Origin: Ereboglobus sp. PH5-10
Lineage (GTDB): Bacteria > Verrucomicrobiota > Verrucomicrobiia > Opitutales > Opitutaceae
NCBI RefSeq assembly: GCF_029504735.1
Contig: NZ_JAQFIP010000012.1
Span: 1 to 64,000 of the forward strand
DNA length: 64,000 nucleotides
Reading direction: 5' to 3'
Positions 18,047 through 27,268 of this stretch are shown here, piece by piece. The position numbers and the translations under genes were made by a program. Within the stretch, counting starts at the first letter, position 1. Each line of letters starts with the position of its first letter. The notes under the pieces are model-generated. The model did not search any database and was not told the DNA's origin. It saw nothing but the letters and a program-made list of their open reading frames with translations.

Positions 18047-19207
18047 TCAATGCGCGTCCGGCGCGTCACTGGGAGCCGGTTCCTTTGCGGCGGGCGGCGC
18101 TGGTAGCAGCAAAATTGACGGCACGGTCATGAACAAGCCCACCAGCAGCACCAGCGACGCCGCGCGCACGGTTGTCGGGTCCTGCACGAGCACGCCCGCG
18201 GCCAGCGCGGTGATGGTCAAGTTGGGGCACAGCAGCAGAAACGCGTTCATCCGCTCGCCCCGCTTTCCTCCCACGGGCAGTATCCAGCGTTGAATCGCCC
18301 AGCGCATTGCCAGGATGAGCGTCGCCGACCCCAGCGCGATCAACCCGGCCCACGAAACCAAATACTCCGCCGGAATCTGCAATCCCAGCGCGAAGAAAAA
18401 TATCGGGATCAAAAACCGCTGGCTCACCGGCGCGATGTATGCCTCCAGCGACTGTCCTTCGTGCTCGATCCGGCTCAGGAACAAGCCGAGGAAAAACGCC
18501 GTTTTGATCGCCGACAATCCGAGCCGCTCGCCCACCGCGCACACAAGCAGCACGAACAGCACGATCAAATGCACGCGCCAGTGCATCGCCTGCTTGAGCA
18601 GATGCTCAAGGATCAACTTGATGCGGCGCGCGAACATGCTGATCAACACCAGCACCAGCACAATCCCGCCCAGTTTCAACGCCACCTCCCAAGTCGGCGC
18701 TCGCTCGTAGAAAGTCGTCTCGACCGAGAGCAGCACGATCGCGAAAATTTCCAGCGCGATCATCATCATCAGGATTTTTCGCCGCTCCTGAAAATCCAGC
18801 CCCGGATATTGTTTCCATCCCGGATGCCCCATGCCCACCGAGCACCCCGTGAACGCCGCGCAGGCGATCAGGCAGCCGATCCAGTTCAAGCCCGCCAGCC
18901 AGCCCAGCGCGAAAATCACCGGATATTGCAGCAGCGCCCACCCGAACGCCTTCGCCAGCGGGCCGCGAAACTCGCGAAACCTCGGCAGTTCGATTTCCAT
19001 TCCCACTTCAAACAGCAGCAGCAGAAAGCCCACCTGGCCCGCCTGCACGAGCATCGTCTTCACCGGCCCGTCCACCAGCGGCGCGATCAACAATCCGAAT
19101 ACGACAAAAACCGGATACACGAGCGCCGGCCGCTTGAGCCACCGGCACAAGTCCGGCACGCCCATGAACAGCAGCAGCAGGCAAATGATGATTTCTATTT
19201 CGTTCAT
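18047..19207 (-). CDS. CPA2-family cation:proton antiporter
   Basis: A 386-residue polytopic membrane protein of the Na+/H+ exchanger fold with about 11-12 helices, from IIICLLLLFMGVPDLCRWL through LLLLFEVGMEIELPRF, which is the family's conserved GxExxxxRF-type region. It includes FTGCSVGMGHPGWKQYPGL, ALGLQIPAEYLVSW and a final TVRAASLVLLVGLFMTVPSI. It has no C-terminal RCK or TrkA domain, unlike the antiporter at 12.7-15.2 kb. I chose ATG 19207; ten upstream in-frame residues look non-coding. The exchanged cation is unknown. The 151-bp gap upstream is shared with the divergent cinA-like gene. Confidence 0.85.
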   Translation of the reverse strand: MNEIEIIICLLLLFMGVPDLCRWLKRPALVYPVFVVFGLLIAPLVDGPVKTMLVQAGQVGFLLLLFEVGMEIELPRFREFRGPLAKAFGWALLQYPVIFALGWLAGLNWIGCLIACAAFTGCSVGMGHPGWKQYPGLDFQERRKILMMMIALEIFAIVLLSVETTFYERAPTWEVALKLGGIVLVLVLISMFARRIKLILEHLLKQAMHWRVHLIVLFVLLVCAVGERLGLSAIKTAFFLGLFLSRIEHEGQSLEAYIAPVSQRFLIPIFFFALGLQIPAEYLVSWAGLIALGSATLILAMRWAIQRWILPVGGKRGERMNAFLLLCPNLTITALAAGVLVQDPTTVRAASLVLLVGLFMTVPSILLLPAPPAAKEPAPSDAPDAH

Positions 19208-19358
19208 GCAAAAATGAGCCCCACATATTTCGGACACAGTCCGCGCATGCCAGCGGAAAGAGACGCGGCCAAAAAAGAAAAACGCAAACGCGCCCCCATG
19301 TTTTCATTGCGCCGCCGCGGCGTTGCGCGAAACACTTGCCGCCAATTCCGAAATCCGC

Positions 19359-19820
19359 ATGCCAAACCTGAAAGACCTCATGCTTCAAAAGCGGCTCACG
19401 CTCGCCGTCGCCGAAAGCCTCACCTGCGGACATCTTCAAGCGCGCATCGGCGCGATCCCCGGAGCCTCGCGGTTTTTTCTCGGCGGGCTCACCGCCTACA
19501 CGCTCGAGGAAAAGGCAAAGCTCCTTGGCGTGCCGCGCGAACTCGCCGGGCCGGTCGATTGTGTCTCAGGGGCCGTTGCTGTCGCGATGGCGCAAGGCGC
19601 GCGCTCTCTCTTCGGCGCCGGCATCGCCATCGCGACCACCGGCTATGCCGAACCCGCGCCCGCCGCCCCCGTTCCCTACGCGTGGATCGCAGTCGGGGAC
19701 GGAGTCAATTTCATCTCCCGCCGCGTGGACTGTCCCGGCCTCGCGCGTGTCGCCGTGCAGGAACACATTGCCAAAATCGCCCGCGATATCTTGGTCGATT
19801 TTCTTCAATCATCCCGTTAA
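19359..19820 (+). CDS. pncC: CinA C-terminal-domain amidohydrolase (PncC-type)
   Basis: A 153-residue single-domain protein matching the CinA C-terminal family, nicotinamide-nucleotide amidohydrolase. That enzyme deamidates NMN to nicotinate mononucleotide in pyridine nucleotide recycling. Diagnostic segments are LTLAVAESLTCGHLQARIGAIPGASRFFLGG, split here as LAVAESLTCGHL and IPGASRFFLGGLTAYT, then KAKLLGV, VSGAVAVAMAQGAR and ATTGYAEP. The N-terminal CinA (MoCF-like) domain is absent, as in stand-alone PncC. I chose the start at ATG 19359, before MPNLKDLMLQKRLT. The small coiled-coil gene follows after 28 bp and may be co-transcribed. Confidence 0.9.
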   Translation: MPNLKDLMLQKRLTLAVAESLTCGHLQARIGAIPGASRFFLGGLTAYTLEEKAKLLGVPRELAGPVDCVSGAVAVAMAQGARSLFGAGIAIATTGYAEPAPAAPVPYAWIAVGDGVNFISRRVDCPGLARVAVQEHIAKIARDILVDFLQSSR

Positions 19821-19848
19821 TCCTGTCCAAAAAGTCATCCCGTCCAAA

Positions 19849-20127
19849 ATGAAAAGTGCCTACGAACTCGCCATGGAACGCCTTGCGCAATCAGAGCCGT
19901 CAACGGCTCCGTTGAGCGACGGGCAAAAAAAACGCCTTGCTGAAATCGACAAGGTTTACGCGGGCAAAATCGCCGAGCGTGAAATCTTCCTCAAGCAAAG
20001 CCTCGCCTCCGCGCAAGCCGGGCAGAATTACGAGGAAATCGAAAAGATTCAAACGCAACTTGCCGCCGAGCGCGTCCGCCTCGAGGAGGAGCGCGAAGCC
20101 GAAAAAGACCGAGTCCGCCGCTCGTAG
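19849..20127 (+). CDS. Small charged coiled-coil protein
   Basis: A 92-residue cytoplasmic protein with no signal peptide or membrane segment. The N-terminus is MKSAYELAMERLAQSEPSTA, followed by a long, highly charged helix (KKRLAEIDKVYAGKIAEREI and EEIEKIQTQLAAERVRLEEE) predicted to be coiled-coil. I recall similar short proteins in verrucomicrobial genomes but no function. It lies 28 bp after the CinA-C gene on the same strand. The frame is open further upstream, but that part overlaps cinA in another frame and is not protein-like, so ATG 19849 is the start. Confidence 0.75.
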   Translation: MKSAYELAMERLAQSEPSTAPLSDGQKKRLAEIDKVYAGKIAEREIFLKQSLASAQAGQNYEEIEKIQTQLAAERVRLEEEREAEKDRVRRS

Positions 20128-20231
20128 CGCAACGCGAGGGTTTCGCCCGGCCGGCGCCGCGAAAGCGCGCCCAATAACACGCTGTTTTTTCCAGATAGTT
20201 TGTGTATGCTCGCCGACAACTGATTCGACCA

Positions 20232-20879
20232 ATGACCGCCACCAACATTCATCCACAATACTCGCCTGGGGAGGAACTCGCCAACATTATCACCGGCGGG
20301 CTCGGCCTGCTGCTCAGCGTGGCGGGGTTCGTCGTGCTCGTCACACTCGCCGCGGTGTATGCGGACGCGTGGGCCGTCACGGCATCGGCCATTTACGGCA
20401 CGACGCTGGTGCTCGGTTACGCGTCATCGACGATTTACCACGCGGTTAAAAATCCGCGGCGCAAGCATGTGCTGCGCAAGGTCGATCACGCGGCGATTTT
20501 CACACTCATAGCGGGCACTTACACGCCGTTCATGCTCGTCAACCTGCGCGGCCCGTGGGGGTGGACGTTTTTTGGCATTGTGTGGGGGCTGGCGCTCGCG
20601 GGCATCATAATGAAATTTTGGTTCACCGGGCGGTTTATAAAACTTTCGACGGCGATCTACATTGCGATGGGCTGGCTCATCGTGATCGCCGCCAAGCCGA
20701 TGATATCCGGGGTGCCGGCGGTTTCGCTCTGGCTGCTTCTGGCGGGCGGACTTTGCTACACCGGTGGCGCGCTTTTTTATATTCAGAAAAAACTGCGGTT
20801 TCACCACGCCATCTGGCATGGTTTTATACTGGCGGGCAGCATCACCCACTACCTCGCGATTTTATACGCGATGGTGTGA
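20232..20879 (+). CDS. Hemolysin-III/YqfA-family membrane protein
   Basis: A 215-residue inner-membrane protein with seven predicted helices, matching the hemolysin III (PAQR-related) family. The conserved metal-binding type histidines appear in SSTIYHAVKNPRRKHV, KVDHAAIFTLIAGTYTPF and the final HHAIWHGFILAGSITHYLAI. The N-terminal YSPGEELANIITGGLGLLL is also typical. The biochemical role is uncertain; the family name comes from a Bacillus cytolysin, and most bacterial members are probably envelope or lipid-related enzymes rather than toxins. I preferred ATG 20232 over an upstream ATG at 20202 because family homology starts at the EELAN segment. Confidence 0.88.
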   Translation: MTATNIHPQYSPGEELANIITGGLGLLLSVAGFVVLVTLAAVYADAWAVTASAIYGTTLVLGYASSTIYHAVKNPRRKHVLRKVDHAAIFTLIAGTYTPFMLVNLRGPWGWTFFGIVWGLALAGIIMKFWFTGRFIKLSTAIYIAMGWLIVIAAKPMISGVPAVSLWLLLAGGLCYTGGALFYIQKKLRFHHAIWHGFILAGSITHYLAILYAMV

Positions 20880-20912
20880 GCGGGCGCTTGCGCGGGCGAC
20901 GACCCCGCCCGG

Positions 20913-23900
20913 CTACCACGCGCGGCGGTAGCCGAGGTGGATGGACCAGGGGCGCTCGTAGAGCGCGGCCTTGGCGTATTCATAATCCAAATACACCTGG
21001 CTTTTCGCGTCGATTTCATAGGCCGCGCCAATGCCGAACTCGACGCGCCAGCCGTCGTAGTCCACTTTCATGCGCCTGCCGCCGGCGGTGATTTCGCCGC
21101 CGCCGCTCGCCGTGTAAACCGCGCCGGCTTTTGCGTAGGGGTGCAGGCCGGGGGCGCGGGCGATGTCGCCGCCGAAGCGGACTTGCGCGCGGCTTTGCGA
21201 GGAGGTGAGGCTGTCAACGGCCACGCGGATCGGCTCCGCGCCGGGCGAGGTGGCGTCGTAGTCGGCGTCGCCGATGTGCACGATGGCAAATTGCGCCGAG
21301 GGTTCGACCCACCAGCCGTTGGTCGCGCGGGTGAGGCGGCGGCCAAACTCGACCGACGCGCCTTCGGAGATCGTGGTGTATTTTCCGCGCGTGATGTGGT
21401 TGTCGATGGAGCGGGCGTTGAACTCGTTTTGACGGCGGTCGAAGCGCGCGATGATGTCGGCGAACCAGCCGTCTTTGTGGAGCCATGTTGCGTAGGCGCC
21501 GCCGCCGATGGCGTTGGTGTCGCCGTCGCCGCCGCTGGAGTCGAACGAGCGGTCAATGTAGTTGATGCTGGCGAAGCCGCCGAGATACCACGCGGAGGCG
21601 CCGGTGTTTGCGGCGAGGGCCTTGTCGGCGCCGAAGGCCAGGCCGTGGGCGTATTGGTGGAAGGAGCGTCCGGTGAGTTCGAGCGCGCCGTTGAGGCGGT
21701 GAGAGCTGGCGCGGAGCCAGATGTTGCCGGAGCCGGCGGCGTCCGGGGCGGCGCGGAGGTCGCCCATGCGTTTGTGGAGCGAGTCGAGTTCGTAGTGCCA
21801 GTCCTGCCCGGCGGCGGCGGCGGTGGCGAGGATGCCGTCAACGGCGCGGCTGGGGCGGTTGCCGCTTCCGAGATACCAGGTGTTGGTCGAGGGCATGATG
21901 GCGCCGCCGTCGCCTTGCTGCACGGTGAGGGTGTAAATGCCGGACTCGGTGGTGCCGCTAAAGGTCGCGCCGGCCTGGTTCATGATGACGAGGGGGATCG
22001 CGGTGTCGGGCTGGATTTCGGAGCCGTTGGCGTTGTCGATTTCGATGCGGTGCGCGCCGGCGCTTGCTCCGACGATGGTGATTTTGTCACCGGCGGCGGC
22101 GGCGAGGTCGGTGCGCATTTCGAAGACGGCGCCGTCTCCGGCGAGGCTGTCGAGGGCGAGGACGCGGTGGTTTGCGCCGGTGGTGTTGAAGGCAATGCGC
22201 GCGTCCGGGGCGGCGGCGAGTGTTTTGAGTGTTTGGTCGAGGCCGGCGAGGTCGAGGCGGGTTTCCGATGCGAGCGAGATGGTGGCGCTTTGCGCGAGGG
22301 CGTTGGCGACGGCGAGGCGGAGCGTGCCGGCTTGGATGTCGGTGGCGCCGGAGAAGGTGTTGGCGGCGGCGAGGACGAGGTCGCCCGTGCCGGTTTTTGT
22401 GATCGCGCCGGTGGAGCCGCTGATGACGGCGGCGTGCGTGTAGTCGCCGGCGTTCTCGAAGTTGAGCGCGCCGTCGGCGGTGATTGCGGCGAGGGTGCCG
22501 CCATGGAAGACGAGCGTGCCCGCGGGCGCGATGGTGGCGGCCCCGATGACAGCGCCGCCGTTGTTGGCGAATGTGCCGCCGTTCACGACGAGCGTGGTTG
22601 CGAGGGTGCCGTCGGTTTCGTTGATGAGAAGTCCGGCGGATTGCGTGACGGCTCCGGTGACGAGTCCGGCGTTTGCCCCGAGGCCGGCGTTGAGGGTTAG
22701 CGCTGCGAGGGTGCCGGTGTTGAGGAGGGTGCCGCTGTCGATGGTGGTCGCGCCGGTGATGGCGCCGGTGTTGGCGAGGATGCCGGCGGCGGCGATGATG
22801 TCGTTGGCGATGTCGCCGGAGGTGGTGATGGTTCCCTCGCCGGTTTTGATTGTGGTGCCGGTGCCGGCGATGACTTGCGCGAGGCGGCCGCCTTCGGCGT
22901 CGGTGGCGATGTCGAGGATGAGGAACGCGGTGTTGTCGATGTCGCCCGTGCCGAGGGCGCGCGCGTTTTTGGCGACGAGGGTGCCGGCGGTGATGCGTGT
23001 GCCGCCGGAGTAGGTGTTGGTGTTGGAGAGCGCGAGGGTGCCGGTGCTTTCCATGAGGAGGCTGGCCGGGGCGTCGGGGTTGGCGTCGGCGATGCCCGCG
23101 CCGGCGAAGCTCCAACTGCCGGTGCCGGTGACGCGCATGGCGGGGTTGGCGCCGACGGGGGCGATGTAGATGGTGTCGGCGAGCGTGATGTTGTTCGCGT
23201 TGGCGGCGGCGGTGTCGTCGAAGAGGACGGCGTCGCCGTTGAGGAACTGGTCGTAGTCGGTGCCGTTGTAATTGAGATGCCAGTTGCGGTCGGCGTTGTT
23301 CCAGCCGGAGCCGCTGGAGCCGGTCCAGGTGACGAGGTGGTTGCCGGTGCTGTGGTAGTGGAAGTCGAGTTTGCCGGTGTCGGTGCTTTGGAGTTGGTGA
23401 ACGTCGAGGCGGTTGTTGTCCAGGGTTTCGGTGTCGATGCCGTTGATGTGGAGGCTGAAGGTTTTCGGGTCGAATGTGCCGGTGACGCCTGTGACGCCGG
23501 CGGCGTCGAGGAGCGTGACGGTTTGGTTGCCGGCGGCGAAGCTGGTGACGGTGAGGTCAATGTTGACGCGGTCGCCGATGGCGAGGGTGCTGCCGGCGAG
23601 GGTGAGCGTGGAGGCCGAGGCGGTGTCGTCGGCGGTGACGGGCGTGCCGTCGATCGGGTGCGCGCCGGTGCCTGTGATGCTGGCGGCGTCGGCTCCGCTG
23701 AAGAGTTTCAACGTGCAGCCGGCGGCGAGCGTGATGTCGTCGGCCCGGATGGTGGCGCCGGCATAGGAGACGCCGGTGTCGTCGGGGCTCGTGCCGGTGA
23801 GGACGGCGAGGGTGGCGCCGGTGGCGAGTGCGAAGGCGTCCACCGCATCGGCGGCGGCGGGGGGCGTGCCTTGGTTGTCGAGCGTGAGCGACGCGCCGGC

Positions 23901-26588
23901 GTAGAGAGCGAGCGCGCCTTCGTCCACGCGGAAGATGTTGCCGGTGGTGCCGGTGAGGGTGCTTACGCCGCCGAGGCGCATTTCGCCGGCGCCGGTCTTG
24001 GTGGCGGAGATTTGCAGGGCGTTGTAGAGGTCGCTGACGGCCATGGGGTCGCGCATGTCGAGGAGCCCGTCGGCGGCGATGTTAAAGTCGATGTTGACGG
24101 CGCATGCGTCGATGGCGGCGAAGCTGAGGCCGCTGGCCGCGCCGGCGGCGGTGTTGCCCGCGTAGGTGCTGGTGTTGCCGGCGGAGACGTTGATGTAGAG
24201 GTTGGTGGTGTGGCCGGTGATGTTGGCGGCGTTGATGTGCGCGGCTCCGCCGTAGCCGCCCGCGGTGTTGTCGATGAAAGAGACGTCGGTGAGGGTAATG
24301 TTGGGAGAATTCCAGATGGTGAGCGCACCGCCGTTGCGCGCGGCGGTGTTGCCGGTGAAGAGTGTGTCGGCGATGGTGACGGAGGAGCCGCTGATACCGC
24401 TGTTGTAAACATAAACCGCGCCGCCGTGGTAGGCGCTCGTGTTGCCGGAGAAGGTGCCGGAGGTGATGTTAAGGATGGTGCGGTCGGCGGCAAAGATCGC
24501 GCCGCCGCCAGCTCCGGTGCCGGCGCTGGTGGCGGTGTTGCTGGTGAAGAGCGCGTTGGTGATGTTGATGATGTTGTCGTTTGTCGCGGCGATCGCGCCG
24601 CCTTGTTGCGCGCTGTTTTCGGAGAAGGCGATCACCGCGCCGCCGGTCGTGGTGGCGGTGAAAGTGGCGCCGGAGCCAGCTTGCATGACGCCGCCGTTGC
24701 CCGTCGCGAGCGCGGGCGCGGTGAAGGTGGTGCTGCCGGAGTGGGTTCCGGTGGTGTTGAGGGCGACGAGCGAAAACTCGCCGTCGGCGGGAGCGGCGAA
24801 GCGGGCGGAGACAGTGAGGTTTTTTCTGTCGGCAACCTCGAAGGTGCGCGATCCGGTGAGCTCGAGGGGGCCGGATTTTTGGTCGAGGACGAGCCTTGCT
24901 GTGGCGTCGGCAGTGACGCGCGCATTGCCGTAGTTGAGCGTGGTGGCCGTGAGCACGAGGCTGCTTCCGATGTTGATGGCGGAGTTGTCGGCGAGCGTGA
25001 TGGTGTCGGCGCGGATGGTGCCGGTGGCGGTGACCGGGGCCGCCGCGCCGGTCGTGGTGACGCCGAGGGTGGAGAGCGTGGTGTTTGCCGCGAGCGTGAA
25101 GGTGTCCTCGACGGCGGCGGAGTCGGACGTGCTGCCCTGATTGTTGAGCGTTATGCTTGCGCCGGCGTAGAGGGCGAGCCCGCCTTCATCGACGGCAAAG
25201 TCGTTGCCGACGGTGCCGGTGAGGATGGTCGCGCCGCCGAGCCGCCAGACGCCGGAGCCGGTTTTTGTGACACCCATATAAATGCTGTCATATTTGTTGA
25301 AAAGATTGGGGCGTATCCGCATCGGGTCTTGCATGTCGAGCATGCCGCCGGCGCCGACGGTCGCCGTGAGATAAACCTTGTGGTTGCCCCAGCCGCCAAA
25401 GGCGATGCTGTTGGCGGTGCTGCCGAAGGCGTTGCCGAAATAGGTGGATGTCCTCCCCGGTGAAACTCCCACGGTGACATTGCTGACGTGGTTGCTGCGA
25501 TTGGCGGCGTTGATATAGACGGCCCCCGCGGTCACGCCCAATCCGCTGGCTTTGTTGTTGGTGAAATCGACGTCGACGAGGATGGTGGTGGACGAGTTCC
25601 AAACGGTGAGCGCGCCGCCGTTGCGACCCGTGGCGCGGTTGCTCTCAAAGAGCGTGTCGCGGATCGAAACGGTGGTGTTTTCCGTGAAAATCGCGCCGCC
25701 GTTGCTGGAGGTCGTGTTTTGGAGAAAGGTGCTAGATACAATGGTCAGCGGGGTGCCTAAAGCATAGATGGCTCCGCCGCCTGTGCCGTCGACCGAGCCG
25801 CTGGTGTTATTGTTTGTGAAAACGGCGCCGGTGACATCGAGGCGCCCTTCGCTGCGGGCAAAAATGGCTCCGCCACCCTGGTATCTGGATGTGGCCCCGG
25901 CGGTGTTGTTGGCAAAGAGGCCGCCGTTGACGCTAACCGTGCCGCCTGTCGAGGCGATGGCGGCGCCGCCGAGCGATGCCTTGTTGTCGGCGAAGACGAG
26001 CCTTGCGGAATCGGTGCTGTTGACGGTGAGCGTCGCACCCATGTTCACCAGCACCGCGCCGCCGTTGCCCGTGAACGAGCCGGTGGTGACCGTGACGGTG
26101 GAGCCGGCGAGCGCGCGGAGCGTGACGGCCCGGCCGGCGTCGATACTCATGCGCTGGGTGACGGTGCGCGTGTCGAAGGCGAGGTCGGTGTCGCCCGCAA
26201 AGCGGATTGAGCCGCCGATGATGCCGGCTCCTGTGAACGCCCATGTGCCGCCGTTAAAAATGACGCCCGCGTTCGTGCCGCTTGCGCCGAGCGTCACGGC
26301 GTTTGCGATGGCGATAGTGCCGGTGGTGATCGCCGCGCCGGAGCCCGCGCGTCCGAAGACGGCCGCGTCGCCGTCCGCGAAGGCGGCCGTGGCGGCGTTG
26401 CCGGCGTGCCACCAATTAGCGTTCACGCCGGAGCCGAGCCATGTGTTTGAGTTGTCGGTGTTGTTCCAGACAAGCTCGTCCGCGCGGAGCTGCGCTTGAA
26501 GCGTGAATGCGGCGCATGCGAGAAACAGCAGTGCCCGAAGCAACCCTGTTGTGTTGAAACGATCGTGATAGTTCATTTGATTTTTCAT
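20913..26588 (-). CDS. Giant autotransporter with Pmp-like and beta-strand repeats
   Basis: A 1891-residue secreted surface protein. A signal peptide (about residues 1-36, LLRALLFLACAAFTLQAQLRA) precedes a long right-handed beta-helix passenger, then a C-terminal autotransporter barrel from about residue 1610 (SGNIWLRASSHRLNG) to HLGYRRAW, ending in an aromatic residue as barrels do. The passenger contains GGA(I/L) and FxxN units like chlamydial polymorphic membrane proteins, for example NGGAIFTENTTVSIRDTLFE and GGALTIWNSPNITLTDVSF, mainly at residues 195-350 and 640-800. Farther on come autotransporter-associated repeats such as NTYSGGTRITAGTLVAKNA and NTFSGATDIQAGTLRLA. Two large passenger modules are duplicates. 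It may be an adhesin or surface-layer component; no dedicated secretion partner is needed. Confidence 0.9.
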   Translation of the reverse strand: MKNQMNYHDRFNTTGLLRALLFLACAAFTLQAQLRADELVWNNTDNSNTWLGSGVNANWWHAGNAATAAFADGDAAVFGRAGSGAAITTGTIAIANAVTLGASGTNAGVIFNGGTWAFTGAGIIGGSIRFAGDTDLAFDTRTVTQRMSIDAGRAVTLRALAGSTVTVTTGSFTGNGGAVLVNMGATLTVNSTDSARLVFADNKASLGGAAIASTGGTVSVNGGLFANNTAGATSRYQGGGAIFARSEGRLDVTGAVFTNNNTSGSVDGTGGGAIYALGTPLTIVSSTFLQNTTSSNGGAIFTENTTVSIRDTLFESNRATGRNGGALTVWNSSTTILVDVDFTNNKASGLGVTAGAVYINAANRSNHVSNVTVGVSPGRTSTYFGNAFGSTANSIAFGGWGNHKVYLTATVGAGGMLDMQDPMRIRPNLFNKYDSIYMGVTKTGSGVWRLGGATILTGTVGNDFAVDEGGLALYAGASITLNNQGSTSDSAAVEDTFTLAANTTLSTLGVTTTGAAAPVTATGTIRADTITLADNSAINIGSSLVLTATTLNYGNARVTADATARLVLDQKSGPLELTGSRTFEVADRKNLTVSARFAAPADGEFSLVALNTTGTHSGSTTFTAPALATGNGGVMQAGSGATFTATTTGGAVIAFSENSAQQGGAIAATNDNIINITNALFTSNTATSAGTGAGGGAIFAADRTILNITSGTFSGNTSAYHGGAVYVYNSGISGSSVTIADTLFTGNTAARNGGALTIWNSPNITLTDVSFIDNTAGGYGGAAHINAANITGHTTNLYINVSAGNTSTYAGNTAAGAASGLSFAAIDACAVNIDFNIAADGLLDMRDPMAVSDLYNALQISATKTGAGEMRLGGVSTLTGTTGNIFRVDEGALALYAGASLTLDNQGTPPAAADAVDAFALATGATLAVLTGTSPDDTGVSYAGATIRADDITLAAGCTLKLFSGADAASITGTGAHPIDGTPVTADDTASASTLTLAGSTLAIGDRVNIDLTVTSFAAGNQTVTLLDAAGVTGVTGTFDPKTFSLHINGIDTETLDNNRLDVHQLQSTDTGKLDFHYHSTGNHLVTWTGSSGSGWNNADRNWHLNYNGTDYDQFLNGDAVLFDDTAAANANNITLADTIYIAPVGANPAMRVTGTGSWSFAGAGIADANPDAPASLLMESTGTLALSNTNTYSGGTRITAGTLVAKNARALGTGDIDNTAFLILDIATDAEGGRLAQVIAGTGTTIKTGEGTITTSGDIANDIIAAAGILANTGAITGATTIDSGTLLNTGTLAALTLNAGLGANAGLVTGAVTQSAGLLINETDGTLATTLVVNGGTFANNGGAVIGAATIAPAGTLVFHGGTLAAITADGALNFENAGDYTHAAVISGSTGAITKTGTGDLVLAAANTFSGATDIQAGTLRLAVANALAQSATISLASETRLDLAGLDQTLKTLAAAPDARIAFNTTGANHRVLALDSLAGDGAVFEMRTDLAAAAGDKITIVGASAGAHRIEIDNANGSEIQPDTAIPLVIMNQAGATFSGTTESGIYTLTVQQGDGGAIMPSTNTWYLGSGNRPSRAVDGILATAAAAGQDWHYELDSLHKRMGDLRAAPDAAGSGNIWLRASSHRLNGALELTGRSFHQYAHGLAFGADKALAANTGASAWYLGGFASINYIDRSFDSSGGDGDTNAIGGGAYATWLHKDGWFADIIARFDRRQNEFNARSIDNHITRGKYTTISEGASVEFGRRLTRATNGWWVEPSAQFAIVHIGDADYDATSPGAEPIRVAVDSLTSSQSRAQVRFGGDIARAPGLHPYAKAGAVYTASGGGEITAGGRRMKVDYDGWRVEFGIGAAYEIDAKSQVYLDYEYAKAALYERPWSIHLGYRRAW
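23805..24640 (-). repeat. Duplicated passenger module, copy B
   Basis: Encodes a Pmp-like stretch followed by the ordered landmarks VSAGNTSTYAGNT, LLDMRDPMAV, MRLGGVSTLTGTTGN, DEGALALYAGASLTLDNQGT and a final ALATGATLAVLTG. The same landmarks recur in the same order at about 25065-26000. Boundaries are approximate because divergence is high. Confidence 0.7.
25065..26000 (-). repeat. Duplicated passenger module, copy A
   Basis: Counterpart of the module at about 23805-24640, with VSPGRTSTYFGNA, MLDMQDPMRI, WRLGGATILTGTVGN, DEGGLALYAGASITLNNQGS and TLAANTTLSTLG in the same order. This points to an old internal tandem duplication of roughly 300 codons. Confidence 0.7.
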
Positions 26589-27268
26589 GGTAGGGTTTTG
26601 AACATTTGCCTTGAGGGCTGTGTTTCTGCGTTAGGCGGGGACGGAAAATTGCCCTGGGTGCGTCCGGCGGCGGTCGTGAGAAAAGCCGCTGATGGCGCGT
26701 GTCATGAATGTTTAACGCGGTCTATGCATGGCGGCAAACGCGCGGCTTTTGGCGAGTCTTTAAAGAACATCCGGGAAAATACAGAAATCGCGTGTGCTGA
26801 CCAGTGAATCCCGCGCCATCATCTTTGGGGTGGCCTCCGCGAACAGTATCAAATGTCGTGTTACTAAATATAAAGCAGAATATTATGAATGGATTTAATA
26901 AAGCGCCGCCGCGTTTGCATTTTTGTTTTTTATATATTTTTTGAATTTGAGGGAGGCGTCTTGGCGGGATTTTTCGGGGGCGATGCGCGCGAAAAATGAG
27001 ACGTTGCGGCGCAGGTTTAGGATGCCAGCCCGGGGCGCGCCGTGAGAACGGGCGTGAGCAACCGCAGGGGTGGGCAAATGCGCGGGCTTCAGGAAACCGG
27101 ACATCCTGTTGTCCCGCTCGCGTTTTGAATCGCATCGCACCCGGCATTTTGGGTTGCCTGCAAATTTCAAGTTCCCTACTGGTTTCACACTCAGTCGTGG
27201 CGCTCCCGATTCTTGGGGCGCCTTTAATTATAGAACCCGGTCCATTAAATTATAACAAACCTGCCAGC
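26589..27268. other. 680-bp AT-enriched intergenic region
   Basis: Lies between the divergent autotransporter and the sorbitol-6-phosphate-dehydrogenase-like gene. It is AT-rich around 26840-26945 (AATATAAAGCAGAATATTAT; TTTTTTATATATTTTTTG) and again just before the SDR start (TTTAATTATAGAACC; CATTAAATTATAACAAACC). Both starts presumably take their promoters from here, but I cannot assign boxes. The open frames inside have no recognisable protein features. No repeats or RNA genes were recognised. Confidence 0.5.

Noticed and set aside
20937-25463. Long plus-strand frames (587 and 862 codons) opposite the autotransporter
   Set aside because: They consist of Gly/Val/Glu-rich shadow sequence; repeats and barrel are evident on the minus strand.
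26722-27188. Small minus-strand frames in the intergenic region
   Set aside because: Arg-rich or low-complexity, no ribosome binding site or recognisable protein features.
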